DNA of 64,000 nt from assembly GCA_963738615.1 (NCBI GenBank), contig CAVTXI010000004.1, positions 744,001-808,000 of the forward strand, read 5' to 3'. Position 1 is the first letter of the stretch; each line of letters opens with the position of its first letter. This document shows positions 20,024 to 28,397 of this stretch, piece by piece. The notes under the pieces are model-generated. The model was not told the DNA's origin. It made no database searches and saw nothing but the letters and a program-made list of their open reading frames with translations. The DNA comes from CAVTWY01 sp963738615 (GTDB lineage Bacteria > Pseudomonadota > Gammaproteobacteria > Burkholderiales > Burkholderiaceae_C). The translations under genes and the position numbers were made by a program.

Positions 20024-20842
20024 ATGGAGTCTTCGACCCCCGTGCGCGCGACGATGCAGTACACCGTGGACAACGGTGTGGCGCCCGACTACTACTTCTA
20101 CGAACCCGACCCGTCGACCAAGGTGAACCCGCCGGGCACCGACGCTCGCGAGGTGGAAATCCACGACGGCTGGCCGCAGGTACAGAACCTGTCGGCCGAC
20201 CGCGAAGGCTTCGAGCTTCACGACTTCGGTGCGCGCTTCGACCTCTTCGACGACGACGCGTCGATCAAGGCGCGGTTCTACCCGCAGGTGGTCGACTTCG
20301 TGATTCGCCACTGCGGTGCAAAGCGGGTTGTCGTGTTCGACCACACGATCCGCAAGCGCCTGCCGGCCGACCTGAAGCAGCAGACCAGCGTGCAGCGCCC
20401 CGCGGTCATGCTGGTGCACAGCGACTACACGCCCGCCAGCGGCCCGCAGCGCGTGCGCGACATCGTGCCCGACGACGCCGAAGACCTGTTGAAGCGCCGC
20501 GTTGCGTTCTTCAACGTCTGGAAGCCGCTGTACCGGCGTGTGGAAGAACTGCCGCTGGCGATGATCGACGCGCGCACGCAGATCGACGAAGACCTGCTGC
20601 GCATGGACCTGAAGTACCGTGAGCGCACCGGCGAGATCTACGTGATGCGGTATTCGCCACAGCACCGCTGGTATTACTTCCCACTGATGGAAGCGCACCA
20701 CGCGCTGTTGCTGAAGACCTACGACTCGGAAACCGACGGCCGCGCCCGCTTCATGGGCCACAGCGCCTTCGAGCACCCGGGCACGCCGAAGGACGCGCCG
20801 AAGCGCGAAAGCATCGAGGTGCGGACGATGGCGTTCTTCTGA
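20024..20842 (+). CDS. CmcJ/NvfI family oxidoreductase-like protein
   Basis: A 272-residue protein resembling the family named after cephamycin CmcJ and fungal NvfI, which are 2-oxoglutarate/Fe(II)-type partners in hydroxylation or endoperoxide formation. Recognisable blocks are VAPDYYFYEPDPSTKVNP, VVVFDHTIRKR, VHSDYTPASGPQRVRDIVP, NVWKPLYRRVEELPLAMIDART and FPLMEAHHALLLKTYDS. HSDYT and the later His residues could provide a metal site, but I cannot prove catalytic competence. It has no signal peptide. It follows the GST gene by 10 bases. Homologs are common in bacteria and mostly uncharacterised. Confidence 0.75.
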   Translation: MESSTPVRATMQYTVDNGVAPDYYFYEPDPSTKVNPPGTDAREVEIHDGWPQVQNLSADREGFELHDFGARFDLFDDDASIKARFYPQVVDFVIRHCGAKRVVVFDHTIRKRLPADLKQQTSVQRPAVMLVHSDYTPASGPQRVRDIVPDDAEDLLKRRVAFFNVWKPLYRRVEELPLAMIDARTQIDEDLLRMDLKYRERTGEIYVMRYSPQHRWYYFPLMEAHHALLLKTYDSETDGRARFMGHSAFEHPGTPKDAPKRESIEVRTMAFF

Positions 20843-20962
20843 CCGAGGCTGTCGGCGCGGCGCCGTCCTGTCTTGCGTGTTGCTGAAGGCTGAGTTCGCC
20901 ATTCGGCAATACCAAGGCGGTCACGATTACAAACACATACTGAAGGCCGAATACTCCGCGGG

Positions 20963-20995
20963 TATACACTGCCGATCGAATTCTGAATTCAGAAT
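20963..20995 (+). promoter_or_regulatory. Operator-like site with -10-like box ahead of the Rieske/PQQ-ADH operon
   Basis: TCGAATTCTGAATTCAGAA at 20976-20994 includes the perfect 16-bp palindrome ATTCTGAATTCAGAAT (20980-20995). A -10-like TATACA lies just upstream at 20963-20968, and the site ends 37 bases before the Rieske start. A copy with one mismatch in 19, in the same orientation relative to its gene, lies ahead of the SDR operon (31730-31748). That recurrence supports a real regulator binding site. Its position downstream of the -10 element would fit a repressor. Confidence 0.6.
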
Positions 20996-21031
20996 AGATT
21001 AGCAGCGTTCGGTCAGCCTCCGGAGTACCCC

Positions 21032-21610
21032 ATGCCCTCGATAGCGCCGCCGTGCGCCTGCGCGCAGCATCCGGCCAGCGAGTCCCGCCGCAAGGTCATC
21101 ACCATCACCGCCGTCGGCCTGTCCGTGCCGTGGTCGCTGGTGCAGGCCAACCGCCAAGGCCCCCAAATCGGCGACACGCTGGTGGAAGACGACGCCGAGG
21201 GCGCACCCAAGCCGCTGTTGGTGTCCGACCTGCGCCCTGGCAAGCCGCTGCTGGCGTTTCCGTTCGACACCAAGGCCGGCAAGGCGCGCAACGACGTGCG
21301 CCTGAACAAGATCGTGCTGATGAAATTCAACGAGGCCGACCTGCCTGCGGCGCTGAAGGCACGCGCGGCCGGCGGCGTGATCGCGTATTCGGCGATCTGC
21401 ACGCACCAGGCCTGCGACGTGAAGACCTGGTTGTCGAAGGAGCAGTCGCTGGTCTGCTTCTGCCATTCGTCGAAGTTCCAGGTGCTCGACGATGCCAAGG
21501 TCGTCGGCGGCCCTGCGACGCGTGCACTGCCGTCGTTGCCGCTCGAGCTCGACGGCGACAAGCTCGTCGTGGCGGGTGCGTTCAGCACCGCGCCCGGCGG
21601 GTCCACATGA
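21032..21610 (+). CDS. Exported Rieske [2Fe-2S] protein
   Basis: A 192-residue protein with a bc1-type Rieske site. Cluster ligands are C123 and H125 in CTHQACD and C142 and H145 in CFCHSSKF; C128 and C144 would form the structural disulfide. The N-terminus SRRKVITITAVGL resembles a Tat signal, which fits export of a folded Fe-S protein, possibly as a membrane anchor. ATG 21032 has GGAG at 21022-21025. It is 43 bases upstream of the PQQ alcohol dehydrogenase gene and probably co-transcribed with it, so it may accept electrons from that enzyme or link it to the respiratory chain. No cytochrome b or c gene is adjacent. Confidence 0.88.
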   Translation: MPSIAPPCACAQHPASESRRKVITITAVGLSVPWSLVQANRQGPQIGDTLVEDDAEGAPKPLLVSDLRPGKPLLAFPFDTKAGKARNDVRLNKIVLMKFNEADLPAALKARAAGGVIAYSAICTHQACDVKTWLSKEQSLVCFCHSSKFQVLDDAKVVGGPATRALPSLPLELDGDKLVVAGAFSTAPGGST

Positions 21611-21653
21611 CCCGAGCGTTCCCGTGTCCCACAACAACCGAAGGAGACCTCTC

Positions 21654-23390
21654 ATGCATTACTCCCTGCGACTTCTGGCCGCTGCCGCGGCGGCCTGCCT
21701 TCCGCTCGCATCGCAGGCCGACACCGCGCTGGGCGCCTACGCACCCGTCACCGACGCCCGACTGACAAACCCCGAGCCCACGAATTGGCTCCAGTACCGA
21801 GGCAACTACGGCGGCTGGGGCTACAGCCCGCTGGACAAGATCAACGACAAGAACGTCGGCAAACTGAAGCTGGTGTGGTCGCTGTCCACCGGCCAGATCG
21901 AAGGTCACCAATCGCCCCCGATCGTCAACAACGGCTACATGTACGTGACGACGCCTGGCGCGCAGGTGATCGCGATGGACGCAGCCACCGGCGCCGAACT
22001 GTGGCGCTACAAGAAGGAGATCCCCGGCGACCTGATGCAGCTGCACCCGACGAACCGCGGCGTGGCGCTGTACGGTGACAAGGTCTTCGTCGCCACCGTC
22101 GACGCGCACCTGGTCGCACTGGACGCCAAGACCGGCAAGGTCGCATGGACGAAGCAGGTCGGCGACTCGAAGGCGCTGCAATACATCACCCTCGCGCCGC
22201 TGGCGGCCAAGGGCAAGATCATGGTCGGCTCGTCGGGCGGCGAGACCGGCGTGCGCGGCTTCGTCGCCGCCTTCGACGCGGCCACCGGCAACGAAGCCTG
22301 GCGCACGTTCATGACCGCGGCACCGGGCGAGCCGGGCGGCGATACCTGGCCGGGCGACTCGCACAAGCAAGGCGGCGGCAGCGTGTGGATCACCGGCACC
22401 TACGACGCCGCGACCAATCTGTCGTACTGGGGAACCGGCAACCCGGCACCGTGGCCGACCGAAGGCCGCAAGGGCGACAACCTCTACACCACGTCGACGG
22501 TCGCGCTCAACGTCGACACCGGCGCGATCAAGGGCCACCACCAGTACCACTGGAACGACGCGTGGGACTGGGACGAAGTCTCGGCGCCCTTGCTCATCGA
22601 CACCGAGGTCAAGGGCAAGAAGGTCAAGGCCGCCGTGCACGCGGGCCGCAACGGCTACCTGTGGATGCTCGAACGCCAGCCCACGGGCAAGATCGGCTTC
22701 ATCGACGCCGTGTCCTACGTCCACAACAACGTCATCACGGCGATCGACAAGAAGACGGGCCGTCCGAGCTACGACGACACGAAGAAGCCGGGCATGGGCA
22801 AGGCCGTGAACTTCTGCCCGTCGCTGTGGGGCGGCAAGGACTGGCCGCCCGAGGCGTGGAACCCGAAGACGGGCCTGTTCTACATCCCGGCGAACAACAA
22901 CCTGTGCTCGGAGTTGCCCGCGGCCGAAGAGACCAAGTACAAGAAGGGCGACCTCTACATCGGCTACCCGATCGAAGGCGTTCTGGGCAGCCTGCGCTAC
23001 AAAGACGGCAAGAAGCCCGCCACGATCGGCGAGATCCAGGCGTGGGACCTGAAGACCGGCAAGATGGCCTGGGTCCACAAGTTCCCCAACCACAACTGGG
23101 GACCGCTGTTGACCACGGGCGGCAATCTGGTCTTCGCTGGCGGCACGAATGACCGCAAGTTCCGCGCGCTCAACGCGACGACCGGCAAGGTGCTGTGGGA
23201 AACCTCGATGCCGTCGGGCGTCACCGGCGTGCCATCGTCGTTCCAGGTCAACGGCGACCAGTACATCGCGGTGCAGGCCGGATGGGGCGTCGATGCGCAG
23301 CGCAAGCAAAACGGCCTCGACGCGTTGAACGGCAAGGTGACCCACGTGCCGCAGGGCGGCGCCGTGATGGTCTACAAGTTGGAGAAGTAG
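21654..23390 (+). CDS. PQQ-dependent alcohol dehydrogenase, periplasmic, with lanthanide-type Asp
   Basis: This is a quinoprotein dehydrogenase of 578 residues that oxidises alcohols with PQQ. ATG 21654 (AAGGAG at 21641-21646) begins a signal peptide ending near ASQA. An eight-bladed propeller follows, with tryptophan-docking repeats such as AATGAELWRYK, AKTGKVAWTKQVG and LKTGKMAWVHKF. Predicted metal and PQQ residues are E197 (GSSGGETGVRG), N263 (GTGNPAPWP) and catalytic D305. D307 lies two residues later (WDWDE); in XoxF- and PedH-type enzymes an Asp at this place marks lanthanide use, where calcium enzymes carry Ala, Ser or Thr. No vicinal Cys-Cys pair is present, unlike classical methanol dehydrogenases, and there is no heme c domain. 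The electron partner may be the Rieske protein upstream. Confidence 0.92.
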   Translation: MHYSLRLLAAAAAACLPLASQADTALGAYAPVTDARLTNPEPTNWLQYRGNYGGWGYSPLDKINDKNVGKLKLVWSLSTGQIEGHQSPPIVNNGYMYVTTPGAQVIAMDAATGAELWRYKKEIPGDLMQLHPTNRGVALYGDKVFVATVDAHLVALDAKTGKVAWTKQVGDSKALQYITLAPLAAKGKIMVGSSGGETGVRGFVAAFDAATGNEAWRTFMTAAPGEPGGDTWPGDSHKQGGGSVWITGTYDAATNLSYWGTGNPAPWPTEGRKGDNLYTTSTVALNVDTGAIKGHHQYHWNDAWDWDEVSAPLLIDTEVKGKKVKAAVHAGRNGYLWMLERQPTGKIGFIDAVSYVHNNVITAIDKKTGRPSYDDTKKPGMGKAVNFCPSLWGGKDWPPEAWNPKTGLFYIPANNNLCSELPAAEETKYKKGDLYIGYPIEGVLGSLRYKDGKKPATIGEIQAWDLKTGKMAWVHKFPNHNWGPLLTTGGNLVFAGGTNDRKFRALNATTGKVLWETSMPSGVTGVPSSFQVNGDQYIAVQAGWGVDAQRKQNGLDALNGKVTHVPQGGAVMVYKLEK

Positions 23391-23423
23391 CGCCCGCGGA
23401 ACGACCAACGCCTAACGAAAACG

Positions 23424-23456
23424 AATCGGGCCACCGCGTCATTGCGGGGCCCGATT
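23424..23456. terminator. Bidirectional terminator hairpin
   Basis: AATCGGGCC (23424-23432) pairs exactly with GGCCCGATT (23448-23456). An inner CCGC/GCGG stem extends it to 13 base pairs with one bulged A and a six-base loop. It is followed by TTTGCTTT on the plus strand. It sits between the converging PQQ dehydrogenase and aldehyde dehydrogenase genes. Confidence 0.7.
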
Positions 23457-23480
23457 TGCTTTCCGACGCGGGCGTTTGCG

Positions 23481-24914
23481 TCAACCGTGATAGTGCACGA
23501 GCGTCTTCGTCGTGCTGAGTTCTTCCAGCGCCAGCAGCCCCTTCTCTCGCCCATGGCCGCTGCGCTTGGTGCCGCCGAACGGCAGTTCGACGCCGCCACC
23601 GGCGCCGTAGCAGTTCATGAAGACCTGCCCTGCCTTCACCGCCTTGGCAACGCGGTGCAGGCGGCCTGAGTTTTCGGTCCACACCGCCGCCAGCAAGCCG
23701 TAGTCGGTGCCGTTGGCCAAGCGGATCGCGTCGGCTTCGTCGTCGAAGGGCATCGCCGCGAGCACGGGGCCGAAGACTTCTTCGCAGGCCAGCGCGTGGT
23801 CGCGCGGCACGGGGCCGAAGAACATCGGTTTGGCGTAATAGCCGGTGACGGGCACGCCGTCGGCGATACGGCCTTCGGCAATCACGGGGATGCCGCTCGC
23901 ACGTGCCTGATCGACGTAGCGCTGCACCCGCTTCAACTGCGCTGGGTTCATCACCGGGCCGCAATCCAGGTCCATCGTGGGTGTGCCCACGCGGACTTTC
24001 GAGAACGCTTCGGCCACGCGGGCGACGAAGCTGTCGTAGATGTTCCTTTGCACCAGTAGTCGGCTGCCTGCGGTGCAGGTCTGGCCGGCGTTCTGCACGA
24101 TCGCACGAACGATGATCGGCACCGCGCGCGCGACATCAACGTCGTCGAACACGATCTGCGGGCTTTTGCCGCCGAGTTCCAGCACGCACTTCACCGCGTT
24201 CTTCGCCGCGGCCTGCTGCACCAGCGTGCCCACTTCGTTGGAACCGGTGAACGAGACGAAGTCGATGCCCGGGTGCACGGCCAGCGCGGCGCCGACTTCT
24301 TCACCCAGGCCGGTCACGATGTTCAGCGCGCCTTCGGGCAGGCCGGCGGCGGTGGCGATCTCAGCAAAGCGCAGTGCCGACAGGCTCGTGTCTTCGGCCG
24401 GCTTCAACACCGTGCCGTTGCCCATCGCAAGCGCGGGCGCGACGGTGCGGCCGAGCATCTGCGCCGGGTAGTTCCACGGGATGATGTGCGCCGTCACGCC
24501 CAGCGGCTCGCGGATCAGGCTCACCTGGTGGCCGGCGAGGAACGGAATGGTCTCGCCATGGATCTTGTCGGCGGCGGTGCCATAGAACTCGAAGTAGCGC
24601 GCGAGCACCTTGATGTCGTTGCGCGCAGTGGTCAGCGGCTTGCCGGTGTCGCGGGCTTCGATCTGCGCCAGTTCTTCCTCGTTCGCCAGCACGGCCTCAC
24701 TGATCTCGAGCAGGACGCGACCACGCTCGGTTGCCGTCAGGCGGCCCCAGGCGCCGTCGAGCGAGGCGCGCGCGGCCTTCACCGCCAGGTCGACCTCATG
24801 CGCGGTACCGCGCGGAATCTGGTCGAAGGTTTCGCCGTCGGACGGCGCGATGACCGGGATCGTGCGGCCGTCTTGTGCGCTCAGCCAGCGGCCGCCAATG
24901 AACATCTGCTTCAT
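23481..24914 (-). CDS. NAD(P)-dependent aldehyde dehydrogenase
   Basis: An intact 477-residue ALDH. The catalytic Cys is in NAGQTCTAGSRLL and the general-base Glu in CVLELGGKSPQIV. The cofactor-binding loop is FTGSNEVGTLV, and PWNYPAQML contains the conserved oxyanion Asn. EEVFGPVLAAMPF is the usual C-terminal block. ATG 24914 is preceded by GAGGAG at good spacing. It is probably controlled by the divergent LysR gene at 25062. Its position facing the PQQ alcohol dehydrogenase suggests it could oxidise aldehydes from that enzyme, but it lacks a signal peptide and works in the cytosol, so the link is inference. Confidence 0.93.
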   Translation of the reverse strand: MKQMFIGGRWLSAQDGRTIPVIAPSDGETFDQIPRGTAHEVDLAVKAARASLDGAWGRLTATERGRVLLEISEAVLANEEELAQIEARDTGKPLTTARNDIKVLARYFEFYGTAADKIHGETIPFLAGHQVSLIREPLGVTAHIIPWNYPAQMLGRTVAPALAMGNGTVLKPAEDTSLSALRFAEIATAAGLPEGALNIVTGLGEEVGAALAVHPGIDFVSFTGSNEVGTLVQQAAAKNAVKCVLELGGKSPQIVFDDVDVARAVPIIVRAIVQNAGQTCTAGSRLLVQRNIYDSFVARVAEAFSKVRVGTPTMDLDCGPVMNPAQLKRVQRYVDQARASGIPVIAEGRIADGVPVTGYYAKPMFFGPVPRDHALACEEVFGPVLAAMPFDDEADAIRLANGTDYGLLAAVWTENSGRLHRVAKAVKAGQVFMNCYGAGGGVELPFGGTKRSGHGREKGLLALEELSTTKTLVHYHG

Positions 24915-25061
24915 GAGGATCTCCTCGTCGTCGAACGATGCAATGTGGCACGACTGTAGACACGTGCGCGTCCGCGTTGAATTGGAAAGTAGGCAACGGC
25001 GCCTTGCATGCAGGGCAATCCAGCGCGCGCGCACTTAGCCCGCCGCACGACAATCGTTTTA

Positions 25062-25950
25062 ATGCTGCCTGACCTGGACTCGCTCGCCCTCTTCGTGCGT
25101 GCCGCGGAGATGCGCAACCTGACGCGCGCCGCCGAGGCCAGCCACATCACCGTGCCCGCCGCAAGCCGCCGCCTGCAGCTGCTCGAGCACCAGTTCAAGG
25201 CTCCACTGTTCGAGCGCCACTCGCGCGGCATGGACCTGACGCCCGCCGGCGAGCGCCTGCTGCAGCTGGCGCGCGAAGTCATCGCCGCGGTTCACCACAT
25301 GCGCGCCGAGATGGGCAACTACGGCCGGGGCCAGGGCAGTGTTCTGCGCGTGCACGGCAACACCTCGGCGATGACGCAGTTTCTACCCGGCGACATCGCG
25401 ACGTTCCAGGCGGCGCAACCCGACGTGCGCGTGGTGCTCGAGGAATGCTGGAGCGAAGACGCGGCGAAACGCGTACGCGCCGGTGAGATCGATCTTGGTG
25501 TGATCGTCGAAGGTGCCGACGTCAAGCGGCCTGGCCTGCCGCCCGTATCGCCACGACCGCCTGGCCGCCATCCTGCGCGATGACGATCCGCTCGACGGCG
25601 ACACGATTGCCTTTGTCGACATGCTCGAGCGCGACCTGGTGGGCCTGGAAGGCAGCAGCACGCTGACGCGCCTGCTGACCGCGCATGCGGCGCAACTGCA
25701 GCGGCCGATGGCGCTGCGCGTGCAGGTCAAGAGCTTCGAAGCGGTATGCCGCGCGGTCGAAGCACGACTGGGCATCGGCGTGCTGCCGCTGGCGGCGGCG
25801 CGCAGCTTCGCCCCGTCGATGTCGCTGCGCGTGGTCGCGCTTGCGGATGAGTGGGCGGATCGGCGGATGCTGGTGGTCACACGCGTAGCGCCTGCGGCGG
25901 ATTCGCCGCTGGGGGCGTTGGTTGCGCACCTGGAGCAGTGCGCGCGCTGA
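25062..25950 (+). CDS. LysR-family transcriptional regulator (one frameshift)
   Basis: The N-terminal helix-turn-helix is intact (LDSLALFVRAAEMRNLTRAA, RRLQLLEHQFKAPLFERH). The effector domain follows (VLRVHGNTSAMTQFLPGDIATFQ). One extra base near 25530 shifts the frame after VIVEGADVKR; removing it gives LACRPYRHDRLAAILRDDDP, AVCRAVEARLGIGVLPLAAA and a total of 295 residues. ATG 25062 is 148 bases from the divergent aldehyde dehydrogenase start, the expected arrangement for a LysR regulator of that gene. Confidence 0.88.
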
Positions 25951-25965
25951 TGCGGCGGCCCTGCT

Positions 25966-26502
25966 TCAACACCCCAACTGCTTCAGCCGCCCCGGCTCGA
26001 TGATCTCGATCCAGTAGCCGTCGGGGTCCCTCACGAACGCCACGTCGCGCATCTTTCCCTGATCGGGGCGCTTGACGTAGACGAGTTGGTTCTCGTCGAA
26101 CCAGCCGATGGCGACGTCAAGATCGGGTACCGCGAAGCAGATGTGCCCGAAACCCTGCGGCTGCGCGTTGCCGTCGTGGTACTTGAAGTCGGCTTGCGAC
26201 TCGGTGCCCCAGTTGTGCGTCAGCTCGAGGATGCCGCGCTGCGAGAAAGTCCACGCGGTGCGCTCGCCCGCGTCGTCGGGCACGCTTTCGCCCGGCTGCG
26301 CGCGGTGCAGGAAGTACAGCGAGAACTTCATCTCCGGAAAGTCGAGCTTGCGCAGCACGCGCATGCCGAACACGCGCGTGTAGAACGCCAGCGAAACTGC
26401 CGGGTCCTTGATGCGCAGCATCGAGTGGTTGAGCGTGAAGCCGGCGCTGGCCGGGTTGGGCGCAGCATCGACGCCGGGGTGCATTTCAGTATCGAAAGCC
26501 AT
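25966..26502 (-). CDS. gloA: Lactoylglutathione lyase (glyoxalase I)
   Basis: A 178-residue glyoxalase I of the longer, eukaryote-like type. It converts the glutathione hemithioacetal of methylglyoxal to S-lactoylglutathione. The opening FTLNHSMLRIKDPAVSLAFYTRVFGM is family-defining, and LDFPEMKFSLYFL follows. Metal ligands fit His in NHSML, Glu in GILELTHNWGTE, His in GFGHICFAVPDL and Glu in DGYWIEIIEP. ATG 26502 is used; an upstream in-frame ATG at 26604 has no supporting sequence similarity. It may be transcribed alone. Confidence 0.9.
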   Translation of the reverse strand: MAFDTEMHPGVDAAPNPASAGFTLNHSMLRIKDPAVSLAFYTRVFGMRVLRKLDFPEMKFSLYFLHRAQPGESVPDDAGERTAWTFSQRGILELTHNWGTESQADFKYHDGNAQPQGFGHICFAVPDLDVAIGWFDENQLVYVKRPDQGKMRDVAFVRDPDGYWIEIIEPGRLKQLGC

Positions 26503-26539
26503 GGTTGCATTCCTGTTGTCGTGGAGTACCACAGCAACT

Positions 26540-26617
26540 CTACGCGCCGCCCAGGGCGCCGCCAAGCGGCAGCACCCCGAGCCGGCGAGGCAAGTCTTCG
26601 TCAAGCAAGATGCGCAT
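26540..26617 (-). pseudogene. Remnant of a DUF5615-type (PIN-like) toxin N-terminus
   Basis: ATG 26617 starts MRILLDEDLPRRL, which matches the conserved N-terminus of DUF5615 PIN-like proteins, usually paired with a DUF433 antitoxin. After 13 residues the similarity is lost and the frame stops at residue 25. It is too short to be functional. It occupies an otherwise gene-free gap between two VOC genes and looks like the scar of a toxin-antitoxin module. Confidence 0.45.
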
Positions 26618-26763
26618 CAGGAACGAGCGCAGCTCGCGCCTGTTCGCGTACAGCGATTGTCAGCTCGCTCAGAGTCGGCTGGTTAAGGAAGGCTGGAACC
26701 CGGGTTCGAAGCCCGACGCAGCGGCGCTCGATGCCGTGATTGGCTGCCGCAGCGCGAGCGGGA

Positions 26764-27138
26764 TCAGGCCTCGGGTTCGTGGCAAACCGCTTCGATGTTG
26801 TGGCCGTCCGGACCCATGACGAAAGCTGCGTAGTAGTTCGCGTGGTAGTGCGGGCGCAGACCAGGAACGCCGTTGTCCTTGCCGCCCGCCTTCAGCGCCG
26901 CGAGATAGAACGCGTGTACTTGCTGGCGATTCTCGGCCGTGAACGCCAAGTGAAGAGGTGCCGGCTTCTCATCGGTTTGATACAAACACAATGAAACCTT
27001 GCCCTCTGGCTGGCTGAGCTCGACACCGTTCGGCGGCCACTCCGTGACAACGGTTACGCGGAGCGGTGCGAGTGCCTCGACGAAGAAGGCTTTGCTCGCC
27101 GCATAGTCGCTGACTCCGAATTTGACGTGATCAAACAT
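26764..27138 (-). CDS. VOC family protein
   Basis: A 124-residue VOC-fold protein from ATG 27138. It opens FDHVKFGVSDYAASKAFFVEAL with the usual first-strand His. It continues PLHLAFTAENRQQVHAFYLAALKAGGKDNGVPG and ends YYAAFVMGPDGHNIEAVCHEP, where the Glu is the typical metal ligand. This layout is common among glyoxalase/bleomycin-resistance proteins annotated in Burkholderiales; the substrate is unknown. It is the last gene of the minus-strand SDR-GST-epoxide hydrolase run, 72 bases after the epoxide hydrolase. Confidence 0.85.
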   Translation of the reverse strand: MFDHVKFGVSDYAASKAFFVEALAPLRVTVVTEWPPNGVELSQPEGKVSLCLYQTDEKPAPLHLAFTAENRQQVHAFYLAALKAGGKDNGVPGLRPHYHANYYAAFVMGPDGHNIEAVCHEPEA

Positions 27139-27210
27139 GCGTCACCTTCCACGCGCCTGGGCCATTGACGAACTCGACGAAGATCTCGCGTCCCCTGTGT
27201 GAGGCGAGAA

Positions 27211-28389
27211 TCACAGGTTGCGAATACCCATTTTGGTTGTACTCGAACGATAACCGTCGCTTCGCAGCCCGCCGAAGAACGCCGTGACCTCATCCGCCAG
27301 CGCCTGCGGCTGCTCGAGCGCTGCGAAGTGGCCCCCGCGCGGCATCACGCTCCAACGCTGGATGTTCTTGAAGACCCTTTCAGCCGCCTCGCGCGGTGGC
27401 CGCAGGATTTCGCGCGGGAACTGGCAGTAGCCGGTGGGCACGGTGATCGGGCCGTCGATGGGCCACGGGCCGTGCAGGCGCGCGTAGTACGGCCAGAACG
27501 ACGCACCGATGCAGTTGGTGAACCAGTACAGGCTGATATTGCCGAGCATCTCGTCGATCGATAGCGCGCTGCGCGGGTCACCGTCGTTGTCGGTCCACGC
27601 GCGGTACTTCTCGGTGATCCACGCGGCCAGGCCTACGGGCGAATCGGACAGCGCGAATGCCAGCGTCTGCGGGCGCGTGCCCTGAATTGCCTGATAACCC
27701 GTCTCTTCCTTCACCCACGCGTGCAACTCGTCGATGTATTGCCGTTCGGCGTCGCTCGGGTTCGCGAACATCGCGGCGTCGCGCTTCAGCGGCATCAGGT
27801 TCAGGTGAATGCCGCTCAGGTGCTCGGCGCGGTTGGCGCCCAGCCACGCGGTGACGAACGAGCCCCAGTCGCCGCCTTGTGCGCCATAACGCGCGTAGCC
27901 CAAACGGTCGCGCATCAAGGTGTCGAAGATCGCGCCGATTTCGGCCAGGCTCTTGCGCGGCTGATGTTCGCGAAACGACAGCGTGTAGCCCGGCAGTGAC
28001 GGCACCACCAGCGTGTAGCCCGCCTGGCTCAGCAGCGGAATCAGCTTCATGAACTCGAGCACCGACCCCGGCCAGCCGTGCGACAGCAGCAGCGGCTTGG
28101 TCGTCGCTGCCGCGGCGCCCTTCCCCGGCACGTGCAGGAAGTGGACGTCGATGTCGTCGATGCGCGTCTTGTACTGCGGCCAAGCGTTCAGCTGCGCTTC
28201 GGTGCTCGCACGCCAGTCGAAGCGGTGGCGCCATTGGTCGACCAGCTCGCGCATGAAGGCGAGCGACGTGCCGTAGAGCCACGGCGCGTCGGGCGCCTCG
28301 TCGGGCCAGCGCACGCGGTCGAGGCGTGCGTGAAGGTCGTCGATGGCGGATTGCGGGACGCTCAGGCGAAAGGGTTGAGGGGTGTCCAC
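27211..28389 (-). CDS. Epoxide hydrolase, microsomal (EHN) type
   Basis: An intact 392-residue enzyme with the N-terminal EHN domain (FRLSVPQSAIDDLHARLDRVRWPD) followed by an alpha/beta-hydrolase fold. The oxyanion motif is HGWPGS, the nucleophilic Asp is in GAQGGDWGSFV and the catalytic His in PRGGHFAALEQP. The lid contributes WITEKYRAWTDNDGD, with the active-site Tyr. It opens epoxides to diols. It is 8 bases downstream of the class II aldolase gene in an operon with two GSTs and an SDR, which suggests an epoxide intermediate in the pathway. Confidence 0.93.
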   Translation of the reverse strand: MDTPQPFRLSVPQSAIDDLHARLDRVRWPDEAPDAPWLYGTSLAFMRELVDQWRHRFDWRASTEAQLNAWPQYKTRIDDIDVHFLHVPGKGAAAATTKPLLLSHGWPGSVLEFMKLIPLLSQAGYTLVVPSLPGYTLSFREHQPRKSLAEIGAIFDTLMRDRLGYARYGAQGGDWGSFVTAWLGANRAEHLSGIHLNLMPLKRDAAMFANPSDAERQYIDELHAWVKEETGYQAIQGTRPQTLAFALSDSPVGLAAWITEKYRAWTDNDGDPRSALSIDEMLGNISLYWFTNCIGASFWPYYARLHGPWPIDGPITVPTGYCQFPREILRPPREAAERVFKNIQRWSVMPRGGHFAALEQPQALADEVTAFFGGLRSDGYRSSTTKMGIRNL

Positions 28390-28397
28390 TGGTCAAG

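Noticed and set aside
21582..23408. A 608-residue minus-strand frame opposite the PQQ dehydrogenase
   Set aside because: It mirrors a gene with signal peptide, ribosome site and active-site residues, and shows no recognisable domain.
26640..26735. A GGTTCGAAG motif with partial pairing that resembles a tRNA T-arm
   Set aside because: No matching acceptor stem, D-arm or anticodon arm could be folded around it; only four of five T-stem pairs form.
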